Counted from the stretch's first letter, positions 19,893-28,327 are shown. The stretch is DNA of 64,000 nt from Gammaproteobacteria bacterium (GCA_030147845.1 JASBUN010000016.1:50163-114162), one strand, 5' to 3'. Made by a program: numbers and translations. The notes: a model not told the origin generated them from the sequence alone.

Positions 19893-20336
19893 ATGGCAAA
19901 TCCGCTGCTCGGCGAGGTATTTCCAGAGACGGTCGAGGCGTCTTTCTCACGTGATGAGGAATCTGAGGCGTTAGTGAAGGCGTTTTTTCAGATCGCCGAG
20001 CGCTGGGGCTTGTCGGTCGATGAAACGCGCACGTTGTTGGGCTCACCCGGCCGGTCGCGTTTCTATGATCTGCGCAAAGGCTCGCCGGGTGCGGTGCATG
20101 GAATTTCGGACGACGAGATGGACCGCCTCGCTTATCTCACTGGTATTTACTATGCCCTGGGCATTCTTTTTTCCGAACAAAACAGTCTGCTTTGGTTGCG
20201 CAATGCGGCGCTGCCGCAAGCCGGACATACGCGCCCGTGGGGGACGGAGCCGCCGTTGGTGCATATGCTGCGCGGTAAGATCGAAGGTCTGATCGATGTC
20301 TATCGTTACGTAAATGGATTGCGGGGCGGACTTTGA
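19893..20336 (+). CDS. Xre/MbcA/ParS-type antitoxin (DUF2384)
   Basis: Antitoxin of 147 residues. An N-terminal helical DNA-binding region (FFQIAERWGLSVDETRTLLGSPGRSRFYDLRKG) precedes the C-terminal toxin-binding domain (ALGILFSEQNSLLWLRNA, ending HMLRGKIEGLIDVYRYVNGLRGG). The GLIDVYRYVNGLRGG tail is typical of DUF2384 proteins paired with RES toxins. The ATG at 19893 is chosen over an upstream TTG at 19869, which falls in the promoter. The stop overlaps the toxin start by four bases (TTGA), giving coupled translation. Confidence 0.9.
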   Translation: MANPLLGEVFPETVEASFSRDEESEALVKAFFQIAERWGLSVDETRTLLGSPGRSRFYDLRKGSPGAVHGISDDEMDRLAYLTGIYYALGILFSEQNSLLWLRNAALPQAGHTRPWGTEPPLVHMLRGKIEGLIDVYRYVNGLRGGL

Positions 20337-21031
20337 GCTTTTCGTTGCCGCGTCGTACTGCGGTCCCCTGGAAGGCCCAGTACCGCATTATCCCCTCGCA
20401 CTATCCGTTGATCGACTTGTTCGAACGCCTGGATTTGAGTGAGCGTGAAAAGCGCGCGCTTTTCGCCGCGCAGCGACGCGTGAACCCGCGCCTACGGCAA
20501 GCACTCGGTACCTTGCAACGGGTTCGAGCGGACGACGTGGTTTCCGGCGCCAATGCGTCCGTGGTCATGGCCGCATTCACGCATATCGGCCACCCGAGTC
20601 GATTTTCCGATGGTGCCTATGGTGTGTATTACGCCGCGCGCGCGATCGAGACCGCGATTCGCGAGACAGTGTGGCACAGGGAGCGCGAAGCGCGCATGGC
20701 CGCCTTGGCCCCGCAGGCGTTCCATCAGCGCGTGTTCGTCGGCACGATTCGAGAGTCGTTGTACGATATCCGGCGTGCCGACTATGCGACGTTGCACGAC
20801 CCGGACGACTATGCCGCACCGCAAGCCTTCGCGCGTGAGCTGCGAAGTGCTGACCCGAATGTTTGGGGACTGGTATACCACAGCGTGCGCCATCCCGGCG
20901 GGCATTGCATTGCCGCGTTTAGGCCGCCCGCCGTGAGCCTTCCTTCGCAGGGTGCGCACCTGGTCTATGACTGGGATGGAGCGCGTATCACTCAGGTCTT
21001 CGAGCAGTCCGCGCCGCTGCTGACGTTTTGA
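20333..21031 (+). CDS. RES-domain toxin
   Basis: Toxin of 232 residues from the RES family, which in studied cases degrades NAD+ (by phosphorolysis or glycohydrolysis) and so arrests growth. Conserved residues are visible: the Arg in HPSRFSDGAYGVYYAA, the Glu of IETAIRETVWHRE and the Ser of VYHSVRHPGGHCIAAFRP. It starts at a TTG overlapping the antitoxin stop. All active-site blocks appear intact, so the toxin is probably functional. A ten-base hairpin follows the gene. Confidence 0.92.
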   Translation: MSFSLPRRTAVPWKAQYRIIPSHYPLIDLFERLDLSEREKRALFAAQRRVNPRLRQALGTLQRVRADDVVSGANASVVMAAFTHIGHPSRFSDGAYGVYYAARAIETAIRETVWHREREARMAALAPQAFHQRVFVGTIRESLYDIRRADYATLHDPDDYAAPQAFARELRSADPNVWGLVYHSVRHPGGHCIAAFRPPAVSLPSQGAHLVYDWDGARITQVFEQSAPLLTF

Positions 21032-21105
21032 ACAACAGCGCTGGCACGAGCGTACTCATCATCTATCTGTACATCACCGCGATGAACTGCGGCCGAATTG
21101 TAGGC

Positions 21106-21133
21106 GCGGGCACTGCATCGAAACAGTGCCCGC
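21106..21133. terminator. Hairpin between RES toxin and convergent lipoprotein gene
   Basis: Perfect ten-base stem GCGGGCACTG / CAGTGCCCGC with an eight-base loop. It lies between two converging genes, so it can serve both. Only short T-tracts flank it. Confidence 0.65.
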
Positions 21134-21161
21134 AAACTGTCTTAATCGACCGTCGGTGCCA

Positions 21162-21728
21162 TTATTGTGAGACGCACCGATAGCTCAATGTTTTGGTGCC
21201 GTCGGCATTAGTGACGACACTCGATGAAGCGGTTTGTCCGGATTGCGCGCAATAGGCATTGGCGGAACGGATCGCCTGCAGCAGTTCAGCGTCTGTTTGA
21301 TAGGTGTAGCCGCGCGGTGGCATGGGCGCCGGCGCGACTGCGGGTGCTGGGGCGACGGTCGTTGCTTTTACGCATTCGAAAGTCACGGTTTTGGTGCCGT
21401 CGTCGTTGTCGGTAATGGAACCATGCATGCTGGGCGCGGCGGCGTACTGGCTACAATACGTGCGCGCTTTGCTATTGGCCTCGACCAATCCTTCATCGGA
21501 TGTGTAGTTATAACTCACCTTCGGCGGTTTGCTGTCGACTTCCTGCGCCGGATGATACATCGGCATACAAGCGCTGGTTGCCGCTGCCGCAAGCACCGCA
21601 ACACCACTTGTGCGCAACCGTCGTAGTACGTTCATGCGCGATGGGTGCCGGTCAACGGTACTAATGCGGTCCGATTTCCGTTCTAAACCAGCACGATTGT
21701 ATGGATTGTAGGTCTGTTCCGTTTTCAT
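21162..21728 (-). CDS. Putative lipoprotein with an internally duplicated Cys-pair domain
   Basis: Hypothetical envelope protein of 188 residues. A hydrophobic signal with lipobox-like AATSAC follows MNVLRRLRTSGVAVLA. After a Pro/Ala linker the protein contains two similar units: YTSDEGLVEANSKARTYCSQ...DDGTKTVTFECV and YQTDAELLQAIRSANAYCAQ...ADGTKTLSYRCV, each with two cysteines that could form a disulfide. The ATG at 21728 has a strong AGGAG site but gives a 31-residue tail before the signal; the ATG at 21635 gives a normal lipoprotein signal with a poor ribosome site. Which is used is open. No known family recognised. Confidence 0.65.
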   Translation of the reverse strand: MKTEQTYNPYNRAGLERKSDRISTVDRHPSRMNVLRRLRTSGVAVLAAAATSACMPMYHPAQEVDSKPPKVSYNYTSDEGLVEANSKARTYCSQYAAAPSMHGSITDNDDGTKTVTFECVKATTVAPAPAVAPAPMPPRGYTYQTDAELLQAIRSANAYCAQSGQTASSSVVTNADGTKTLSYRCVSQ

Positions 21729-22229
21729 TGTGCGCTCCTGATTGCGAGTATGTATTTCCGTGCGTACAGCATTGGCATCACGCGAATTGAAATGCGTGTG
21801 GCCGTTTCGAAGATCGGCTATTAGGAAGAATAAGCAGGGTTTTGCTAAAAACCAGGGGTATAAACCCGATGGTCAAGCTATTCGCAAGAGCGAACAAGCG
21901 CAGTACCCATAACTTTCGTAGGCGGCGTGTGTTCGCGTGGACACGGGATACTCAGCGTCAAAATGCGCACTGCGACCATGCAGGTAGAGGCATGGATCCA
22001 CTCAGAAGCGTGGCGCGCTGGCTATGGCGCATCGCAGGCGGATTATCCGAACACTTGCCGGTTTTATACCCAGGATTTGTTGCTTTAACGCCGCCAAAAC
22101 GGGCGTCGTTCGGGCCTCCGATAGCCGACTCCGCTGTCATGGGCGGCTCCCGGCGCCCTTCATGCGCCCGGCTATTGTTGTCGATATTCTAGAACGTTAC
22201 GCGCGATGTCTGAGATTCGCCTTACAATT
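21729..22229. other. Intergenic region, no gene seen
   Basis: About 500 bases upstream of the pstS regulatory region. Several short open frames occur but none has a ribosome site or recognisable features. Presumably it holds the promoter of the minus-strand lipoprotein gene at its left end. Confidence 0.5.
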
Positions 22230-22273
22230 TTGTCATAAAAAGTTCGTAAGCCTGTCAACATATTGCAATAACT
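22230..22273 (+). promoter_or_regulatory. Pho box (PhoB-binding repeats) upstream of pstS
   Basis: Seven-base units spaced by four bases: TTGTCAT (22230), AGTTCGT (22241), CTGTCAA (22252) and TTGCAAT (22263), an 11-base period. The first and third units match the CTGTCAT consensus closely. The position, 107-150 bases before the pstS start, fits PhoB activation under phosphate limitation. Confidence 0.75.
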
Positions 22274-22379
22274 TTGGTTAATCCTTGCGGTCCAAACTAC
22301 TCGTGTACCAAACCGGTGCCTTCAATAGCGAGTGGTTGTGCCTGTTACCCCGACCATGTGATGACCAAAGGAGCAAACC

Positions 22380-23411
22380 ATGTTGAAGACCAAGATTGGG
22401 CTTTCGTATGTACTGGGAGCCGGGCTGCTGGCAGCCACTGCGCTTAGCGGTGCCAACGCCATCGCAGACACATTACAAGGTGCCGGTGGCACGGCGATTT
22501 ATCCGGTTCTTTCTGATTGGGCTCAGGTCTACCACAAGCGCACCGGTACGGCCGTGAACTACCAGGCCATCGGCTCCGGCGGTGGTATTCATCAGATCGA
22601 AGCCAAGACTGTCACATTCGCCAATAGCGATATGCCACTGACCCCGGCCGAGTTGCGTAAACAAGGCCTGGTGCAGTTTCCGGCGGTCATTATCGGTATC
22701 ACGCCGGTGGTCAATCTGCCTCACGTCAAGCCGGGGCAATTAGTCTTTGACGGCAAGACGCTGGCTGAGATTTATATGGGAAAGATCACGCATTGGGATG
22801 ACGCCAAGATCAAGGCACTCAACCCGGGCGTGTCTTTTCCACACATGAAAATAACCGTCGTGCATCGCGCCGACGGCTCCGGCACGACCTTTAATTTTAC
22901 CAATTATCTGTCCAAGGTCAGTGCGGCGTGGAAGAGCAAGATCGGCGCCAACACCGCAGTGCAGTGGCCGGTGGGCGTCGGTGGCAAGGGCAACGCGGGT
23001 GTAGCCAACTACGTGCATCGCATCAAGGGCGCGATCGGTTACGTTGAATACGCCTATACCATGAAGACGCATTTGATCTATACGCGCATGAAAAACGAAG
23101 ACGGTAAGATCGTTTCGCCGAACATGAGCAGCTTCCAGGCCGCAGCCGCCAACGCCGATTTCCGCAACACGCATGATTTCTATTTGATCCTGACCGATCA
23201 GCCGGGTAGCGAGAGTTGGCCGATCACAGCCGCGACCTATATCTTGATGCGCAAAGATACGCCACACGCTGATAATGAAAAGGTGCTGCACTTTGCCTCG
23301 TGGTTTCTGAAACATGGCCAGAGCTACGCGAAACGCTTGGATTATGTGCCGCTGCCCAACCGCACCATTTCTTTGATTCAGAACTATTGGAAGCAGGAAC
23401 TGGGTATCTGA
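22380..23411 (+). CDS. pstS: Phosphate ABC transporter substrate-binding protein PstS
   Basis: Periplasmic phosphate receptor of 343 residues. A Sec signal peptide (cleavage near AIA/D, residue 29) is followed by LQGAGGTAIYPVLSDWA, in which the TAIYP segment binds phosphate. YQAIGSGGGIHQI, FANSDMPLT and HRADGSGTTFNFTNYLS are the remaining phosphate-ligand loops. It is preceded by AAAGGAG and a Pho box. The permease and ATPase genes pstC, pstA, pstB and phoU do not follow, so this is a stand-alone receptor; the rest of the system must be elsewhere. A long-loop hairpin follows the stop. Confidence 0.95.
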   Translation: MLKTKIGLSYVLGAGLLAATALSGANAIADTLQGAGGTAIYPVLSDWAQVYHKRTGTAVNYQAIGSGGGIHQIEAKTVTFANSDMPLTPAELRKQGLVQFPAVIIGITPVVNLPHVKPGQLVFDGKTLAEIYMGKITHWDDAKIKALNPGVSFPHMKITVVHRADGSGTTFNFTNYLSKVSAAWKSKIGANTAVQWPVGVGGKGNAGVANYVHRIKGAIGYVEYAYTMKTHLIYTRMKNEDGKIVSPNMSSFQAAAANADFRNTHDFYLILTDQPGSESWPITAATYILMRKDTPHADNEKVLHFASWFLKHGQSYAKRLDYVPLPNRTISLIQNYWKQELGI

Positions 23412-23455
23412 ACGACGGAGAAACGATATATCGACAAGGTATGTCGAAGTCGACC

Positions 23456-23510
23456 AGAGGCCGGTGGAAATCTGAATAACTTCGGGTTTTCGCCGGCCTC
23501 TCCGTTTTGC
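23456..23510 (+). terminator. Possible terminator after pstS
   Basis: Perfect nine-base inverted repeat AGAGGCCGG (23456-23464) / CCGGCCTCT (23493-23501) with a 28-base loop, followed by CCGTTTTGC. The large loop and short T-run make it a moderate candidate. Confidence 0.5.
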
Positions 23511-23767
23511 TCCTGGCCATAGCCCAAACGACCCTCCCGTTCCCCTGCCGACCTCGTTTGGCACGACGCACATCGTTACCGATACCCCGACATTCTCGCC
23601 CCGGAGTCGCCTGCGCACGGCGCTACCACCGATTCACTTGCAACAGTCCGGTTCTCTAACATCCATCTCGTGCACGGGTCACGATGCCGACCGCTGTCGT
23701 ACCGCACGCCAGCCGTTACCGGCACCAATATGCCTGCTTATTGTGGCGAATAATGGATTTTTTTCGC
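23511..23767. other. Intergenic region between pstS and the iron locus
   Basis: No open frame with a recognisable product. The region becomes AT-rich towards its right end, where the dyad and Fur-like box of the next operon begin. No other element recognised. Confidence 0.45.
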
Positions 23768-23791
23768 TTACAGCAGGGTATTATGCTGTAA
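23768..23791. promoter_or_regulatory. Perfect 8-8-8 dyad upstream of the iron permease operon
   Basis: TTACAGCA (23768-23775) and TGCTGTAA (23784-23791) form a perfect eight-base inverted repeat around an eight-base spacer. It ends one base before the Fur-like box. It could be an operator for a second regulator or a small stem-loop; the binding protein is unknown. Confidence 0.5.
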
Positions 23792-23792
23792 A

Positions 23793-23807
23793 TGCGAATA
23801 AGTATCA
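23793..23807 (+). promoter_or_regulatory. Fur-like box
   Basis: TGCGAATAAGTATCA matches the 7-1-7 Fur core TGATAATNATTATCA at 11 of 14 arm positions. It lies 48 bases before the ATG of a gene followed by an iron permease, which supports iron repression. Confidence 0.6.
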
Positions 23808-23854
23808 TGTATATTAAGATTGTTAGCTTCCCTGCTGCCTGATTCGAGGGGTTT

Positions 23855-24205
23855 ATGTCGTCCCGCTTACTGCTGTTGGTTATGTTGTTCGGTATTTTTC
23901 CCGCTAATGCATGGGCAGCCGACGCCACCGCGTCGCTGCTGATTCGGCATCAACAGTTTGAACCAAAGCAGTTGATGTTGCCGCCGGCGACAAAAGTGAA
24001 GCTCATTATTCGCAACGACAATGCGATGCCGGCCGAATTCGAAAGCTATGACCTTTCACGCGAAGTTATCGTCCCCGCTCACGGCCAAGTAACGGTCTAT
24101 ATCGATCCGCTGAAACCCGGTCACTATGGGTTCTTCAATGACTTCAATCCCGCCATGAAGGGTCAGGTCGTAGTGGTCAAGCCGGCAGCGGCGCAAGGTA
24201 ACTGA
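23855..24205 (+). CDS. Periplasmic cupredoxin-like protein of an FTR1 iron-uptake operon
   Basis: Small exported protein (116 residues) with a Sec signal ending near AWA/A (residue 21). The mature part has a cupredoxin-like beta-sandwich pattern (FEPKQLMLPPATKVKLIIRNDNAMPAEFES, HGQVTVYIDPLKPGHYGFFND). No cysteine is present, so it is not a type 1 copper protein. It resembles the cupredoxin-like domains linked to FTR1/EfeU permeases (EfeO N-domain or P19-linked proteins), thought to deliver or bind iron. The permease gene starts two bases after its stop. Fur-like control is suggested by the upstream box. Confidence 0.8.
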   Translation: MSSRLLLLVMLFGIFPANAWAADATASLLIRHQQFEPKQLMLPPATKVKLIIRNDNAMPAEFESYDLSREVIVPAHGQVTVYIDPLKPGHYGFFNDFNPAMKGQVVVVKPAAAQGN

Positions 24206-24207
24206 CC

Positions 24208-25056
24208 ATGCTGGCAACCGCTGTCATCGTATTTCGAGAAGTGTTGGAGGCGGCATTAATCGTCGCTATCGTGCTCGGCGCCAGCCGCGGTATCGCCGGT
24301 CGTGGACGTTGGGTTGCAGCCGGGGTTGGTCTTGGCCTACTCGGCGCCTCGGCAGTGGCATGGTTGGCGGCCGATTTATCCGCAGCGCTTGGCGGTAGCG
24401 GACAGGCGGTGCTGAACGCGGTGATATTACTCAGTGCCGTCATCATGCTCACTTGGCATAACGTTTGGATGCGCGCCCATGGACGCGAATTGGCGGCCCA
24501 CATTGCCAATGCCGGCGCCGAGATCCAAGGCGGCCGACGTCCGTTGACTGCGCTGACGGTCATCACCCTCGCCGCTGTGATGCGTGAAGGTTCCGAAGCA
24601 GTGCTGTTCCTTTGGGCGATTGCCGCTGGTGGCGGACAACGTTCTGGTATGCTGCTCGGTGGTCTGGCTGGGGTAGCGGCCGGCATCTTGATTGGCGCCC
24701 TGCTCTACCGGGGTTTGTTGCGCATTCCACTCCGACACTTCTTTTCGGTTACCGGTTGGCTCATTTTGTTGCTCGCCGCCGGGCTGGCCGCACAGGCGGC
24801 CGGATTTCTGAATCAAGCGGGTCTGTTACCGGCACTGGGCACCGGACTTTGGGACACGTCGAATGTGCTGAGCCAGCACAGTCTCGTCGGGCGGCTCCTG
24901 CACATACTGGTTGGCTACATCGCGCGGCCTTCGGGTATTGAACTGGTATTCTATGTTGGCACACTCGTGACGATATTTGCACTCACGCGCATAGCCGGGC
25001 AGGAGCAAAAAAGTCCGCGCCGTTATCGACGCACGAGCGATGAAACCGAGGCTTGA
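24208..25056 (+). CDS. FTR1-family high-affinity iron permease (EfeU-like)
   Basis: Inner-membrane iron transporter of 282 residues with about seven helices. Two REXXE iron-binding motifs are present: REVLE (residues 10-14) and REGSE (126-130), the first and fourth helix signatures of FTR1/EfeU. It follows the cupredoxin-like gene by two bases and precedes a predicted outer-membrane protein by 93 bases. EfeO with its M75 peptidase domain and the EfeB peroxidase are not present, so this is a reduced Efe-like system. Ferric or ferrous substrate cannot be decided from sequence. Confidence 0.92.
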   Translation: MLATAVIVFREVLEAALIVAIVLGASRGIAGRGRWVAAGVGLGLLGASAVAWLAADLSAALGGSGQAVLNAVILLSAVIMLTWHNVWMRAHGRELAAHIANAGAEIQGGRRPLTALTVITLAAVMREGSEAVLFLWAIAAGGGQRSGMLLGGLAGVAAGILIGALLYRGLLRIPLRHFFSVTGWLILLLAAGLAAQAAGFLNQAGLLPALGTGLWDTSNVLSQHSLVGRLLHILVGYIARPSGIELVFYVGTLVTIFALTRIAGQEQKSPRRYRRTSDETEA

Positions 25057-25149
25057 AGCGCTCGTTCCGAATTCGAATTCCTAAACACCACATTCCCCCG
25101 CCGCGTGGCTCATGCCAATGCACAGGCGCGGGTCATGCTCGGAGTTAAA

Positions 25150-25905
25150 ATGATGTACAACACAAACGATTCAAGGTACCGCAAGCACCGGAACCATAAC
25201 TTAGCAGCTTTGCTTGCGCCGCTACTTATGTTGTCCGCACTGCCGGTTCGCGCTGGTGACTTTATCGTTTATTCGCCGCACGTCACGCAAGGCCGCACCG
25301 AATTGGAGTTCCGCGGTTTCGGTTACCGAGACAGTAATACGGATGTCAATGGTACGCGCGGTTATAACTTTTCGGTCGCCCACGGTGTGACGAGCTGGTG
25401 GAAACCTGAAATATATTTCGCCAACTACGATCGGGAACCCGGCGGTTCGACCCGGTTCAGCGGCTATGAATTCGAAAACACGTTTCAACTGGCGCCGATC
25501 GGAAAATTTTGGGCCGATCCGGGATTTCTATTCGCCTACTCGCACGCTAATGCGGCGGGTACGCCCGACGCGCTTGAGTTCGGTCCACTATTTGAAAAAT
25601 CCAGCGGCCGGATTAATCAGCGCCTGAACCTCATATGGGAAAAACAAATCGGCAGTGGCGCTGGCGCAAAGTATGCGTTCCGTTCCTCGTATAGTGTCAA
25701 CTACCGCATTAAGTCTGCGATACGACCGGGCATAGAGGCTTACTACCGCCCAAACGACCATGCGACGCAATTCGGCCCGGTAATCAGTGGAGAAATCTAC
25801 TCGTCAGCCGGCCGTGAATTTGGTTATCGGGTTGGCGTGGTGTTTGGTCTCAACCGCACGGCGCCGAACCAGACCCTGGTGGGACAGCTGGAATACGAGT
25901 TCTAG
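25150..25905 (+). CDS. Predicted outer-membrane beta-barrel protein
   Basis: Exported protein of 251 residues. A Sec signal ends near VRA/G, then alternating polar and aromatic strands (TELEFRGFGYRDS, YNFSVAHGVTSWWKPEIYFANYDRE, RFSGYEFENTFQLAP) and a C-terminal LVGQLEYEF ending in phenylalanine suggest an outer-membrane beta barrel. The ATG at 25150 is chosen for the GGAG six bases upstream. It is the third gene after a Fur-like box, so iron-linked expression is possible. No family function known. Confidence 0.65.
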   Translation: MMYNTNDSRYRKHRNHNLAALLAPLLMLSALPVRAGDFIVYSPHVTQGRTELEFRGFGYRDSNTDVNGTRGYNFSVAHGVTSWWKPEIYFANYDREPGGSTRFSGYEFENTFQLAPIGKFWADPGFLFAYSHANAAGTPDALEFGPLFEKSSGRINQRLNLIWEKQIGSGAGAKYAFRSSYSVNYRIKSAIRPGIEAYYRPNDHATQFGPVISGEIYSSAGREFGYRVGVVFGLNRTAPNQTLVGQLEYEF

Positions 25906-26231
25906 GAACATGCCGACTGAGCCACTGCAGCGGGGTTGAAGAGTGTTTCAGACGGCGTGCGTATTGCGCGAAAACTGTTCTTCTTAGCCGCGTTCGGCCC
26001 CGCCCCATCAAGTCGAGCAGCGCAGCCATTGATCAGCAGTCCAGATCGGCTGCGCGGTCGCGGCCGAGCATTGTGTGAACCGCAGGCGCGAGATTCGCGC
26101 TAACGGTCCTCAGCCGCGCTATCGAATAGCGTGATTTTCGAGTTGCGCGATTGCCGGTTTTGTTGTGTGCACGAACAATCGTTCGTGGGTTACCCGCCCC
26201 TTCGCGGGGCGGGGTGAACCGATCTGCCAGG
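25906..26231. other. Convergent intergenic region with two strong hairpins
   Basis: No gene seen. Near its right end CACGAAC-AATC-GTTCGTG (26170-26187) is directly followed by CCCGCCCC-TTCGC-GGGGCGGG (26193-26213), with GGTT/AACC able to extend the second stem. They lie downstream of both converging genes and probably act as terminators, although no long T-run is present. Confidence 0.55.
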
Positions 26232-26996
26232 CTACTTGTACTGGCCCTTGGTCGGGGCGGTCTGGCCGGAAGATGTGCCGGTTTCCAATGCACTGAATTC
26301 CGACTTCAACATAGTGCCTGATTCAGGCGTTTGCATGTTGCCGTCGATAATCTCGCGTGCGGTGGCCGTTTTCTGGTAATACGCTTTATTGGCATCGCCG
26401 TCCCAGGCAATATCGGTCACGCTGACGGCCAGGTCGCCGTAAAGTCCCTTGGTATTGGACCATGCGATTACGTCCGCGCCCTTGCCGGCGGAGTATTGGC
26501 CACGCTTGGACCAATTGACCACGGTCAGGCCGGCATCGGCATTAAGCGAAAAATTGTGCTTTTCGCGAAATCCTTTCAGCGCGCGGTCGCTCATAATCAT
26601 AAATGCAATCGAACCGCCTTCGACTCCCGCTTGAAGGCCCAAACTGGCCGAGCCGATATTGTAAAACGCCGGATCAGACCACTTGCCGTTATGCTTGGCG
26701 ATCAAAACCCCCTCGCCGCCGGCACCACCGATGCCAAACGCCGCGCGGCCGTATTCAGGCACGAGAAAAACCGCTTTCGCCTGCATCAATGCCTTTTTTG
26801 TTTCTGGATTGGCTTTAAGCTTTTGAACCAATTTGGTTGCTTCCCGGACCGTCTCATTCGCGCCCTTCATTTCCTTATTTGCCGAAGTGTGCGTTGAGGT
26901 CGACGAATTCGAGGCCGCATTGGCGGCGATCGCCGGGCCGCTGAGTGCAGCGCAAAGAAAGCTTACTCCGATTACTGCAATAGATCGGTTGTTCAT
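26232..26996 (-). CDS. SYLF-domain (YSC84-like) lipid-binding protein
   Basis: Exported protein of 254 residues. A Sec signal (MNNRSIAVIGVSFLCAALSG, cleavage near AIAAN) leads into a Ser/Thr/Asn-rich linker and then a SYLF (DUF500/Ysc84) domain: ALMQAKAVFLVPEYGRAAFGIGGAGGEGVLI, SASLGLQAGVEGG and SLNADAGLTVV. This domain binds phospholipids or phosphoinositides in eukaryotes; bacterial roles are poorly defined. The start at 26996 has GGAGG about eight bases upstream; a reading back to 27257 adds 87 arginine-rich residues without support. Monocistronic by position. Confidence 0.85.
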   Translation of the reverse strand: MNNRSIAVIGVSFLCAALSGPAIAANAASNSSTSTHTSANKEMKGANETVREATKLVQKLKANPETKKALMQAKAVFLVPEYGRAAFGIGGAGGEGVLIAKHNGKWSDPAFYNIGSASLGLQAGVEGGSIAFMIMSDRALKGFREKHNFSLNADAGLTVVNWSKRGQYSAGKGADVIAWSNTKGLYGDLAVSVTDIAWDGDANKAYYQKTATAREIIDGNMQTPESGTMLKSEFSALETGTSSGQTAPTKGQYK

Positions 26997-27369
26997 CGTA
27001 ATCCCTCCGTAGATGAGTAGGTGTGTCCCCCCAAAACCTAGACCATGCGTCGGTTGTTGCCAGGGGGGAGCAACAAACGTGGTGCCAATAAAGCGTTTTT
27101 TTCGTGCCCTGCGACGCGATGAGCCGATGTGGATCAAACGACGAGGCGCCCGCGCGAACCCGAGCCGCCGCAAGCGCAAGTTACACCCTGGTGTCTGTCT
27201 AGTGGCCGATTGATTGTTGCGTAGCGAGTGCGTTATGGTAGCCGCGCGCATATTCATCAGAACAAACTTCTCGCACGCAATCGTGGTGTAACCAGGTGGC
27301 TTCGCGCCGCCAACGGGTTGTTTGCGTATCAGTCATTTATCGGCTTCCTGTTGAGGAGAAACTCGGACT
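26997..27369. other. Divergent promoter region, no gene seen
   Basis: About 370 bases between the divergent SYLF and luciferase-like genes. Short open frames show no features. It must hold both promoters; no clear operator found. Confidence 0.45.
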
Positions 27370-28311
27370 ATGAAATTCGGCGTGCGACTGGCTGTGCAGG
27401 GTGAGATGGGGGCCCAGGGCCAGGGGTGGAACTATGCCCGCGAGATGGCGTTGGAAGCGGAGCAACTTGGTTTTGACAGCGTATGGCTGCCTGACCATGT
27501 TATCAATGCGCATATGGAAACACGCACGCCCATGCTGGAGAACTGGACCGTCTTGTCGGCGCTCGGCGCACTTACGCAACGGGTTACCTTCGCCGGCCAC
27601 ACCTTCAATAATTCGCTGCGACATCCGGCAGTCATGGCGAAAATGGCCGCTACCTTCGACGTCATGTTCGGCGGCCGCTTGGTCTACTCGTTGGGTTCGG
27701 CCTGGTTCCGGCGCGAAAGCGAGGGCTATGGACTGCCGTGGGATGAGCACGATGAACGCGTGGCGCGCTTGCGCGAAGCGTTGTTGATCGCCAAAGCCTT
27801 GTGGACGGAACCCGAGGTCAATTTTTCCGGGCGCTTCTACACACTCAACGGTGCTCACCTCGAGCCCAAACCAATACAAAAGCCGCATATCCCGATTTGG
27901 GTTCCGGGCGATTCGCCAGCGATACGCGACTTGGCGGCGGAGTTGGGGGACACCTGGTTGTTCTACTCCAAAGCGCCGGAAGTGCTGGCCGAATTTGCGG
28001 ACGATATGCTGCGACGTACCGGCGGAAGACGCATCTCGATGGCGGCGTCGACCGTCTCGCTGGTCGGCTTGGATGACACCAAGGTGGCCGACTGGAGTGT
28101 GCGCTATGCCGAAGAGCGCAAACACCGGTTCGCGGTACCACCGACCCCGCAGGATGTTTTGGATGAAAATCTGTGGGGTTCTGCCGAGAAGTGTATCGAG
28201 CGCGTGCGCGCCTGGCAGGCGGTCGGCGTCGACCACTTGATCGTTCAACCGATCCCGCCGCTGGACGGCATGCGCGCGTTTGCGCGCGATATCATGCCGG
28301 CGTTTCAATAG
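27370..28311 (+). CDS. LLM-class flavin/F420-dependent oxidoreductase
   Basis: Luciferase-like monooxygenase family protein, 313 residues, with the TIM-barrel opening MKFGVRLAVQGEMGAQGQGW and EQLGFDSVWLPDHV. RLVYSLGSAWFRRESEGYGLPWDEHDERVARLREAL and KPHIPIWVPGDSPAIRDLAAELGDTW are typical of the TIGR03619/MSMEG-type F420-dependent branch, but FMN use is equally possible in proteobacteria. GAGGAG lies upstream of the ATG. It is followed by a strong terminator, so it is transcribed alone. Substrate unknown. Confidence 0.88.
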   Translation: MKFGVRLAVQGEMGAQGQGWNYAREMALEAEQLGFDSVWLPDHVINAHMETRTPMLENWTVLSALGALTQRVTFAGHTFNNSLRHPAVMAKMAATFDVMFGGRLVYSLGSAWFRRESEGYGLPWDEHDERVARLREALLIAKALWTEPEVNFSGRFYTLNGAHLEPKPIQKPHIPIWVPGDSPAIRDLAAELGDTWLFYSKAPEVLAEFADDMLRRTGGRRISMAASTVSLVGLDDTKVADWSVRYAEERKHRFAVPPTPQDVLDENLWGSAEKCIERVRAWQAVGVDHLIVQPIPPLDGMRAFARDIMPAFQ

Positions 28312-28327
28312 GCCGTAGCTGAAGATC

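Noticed and set aside
21842..22281. Short plus-strand frames in the region before pstS
   Set aside because: No ribosome sites and no recognisable features; treated as intergenic.
22740..23618. 292-codon minus-strand frame
   Set aside because: Antisense to pstS, whose translation matches the family throughout; the frame runs into the terminator region.
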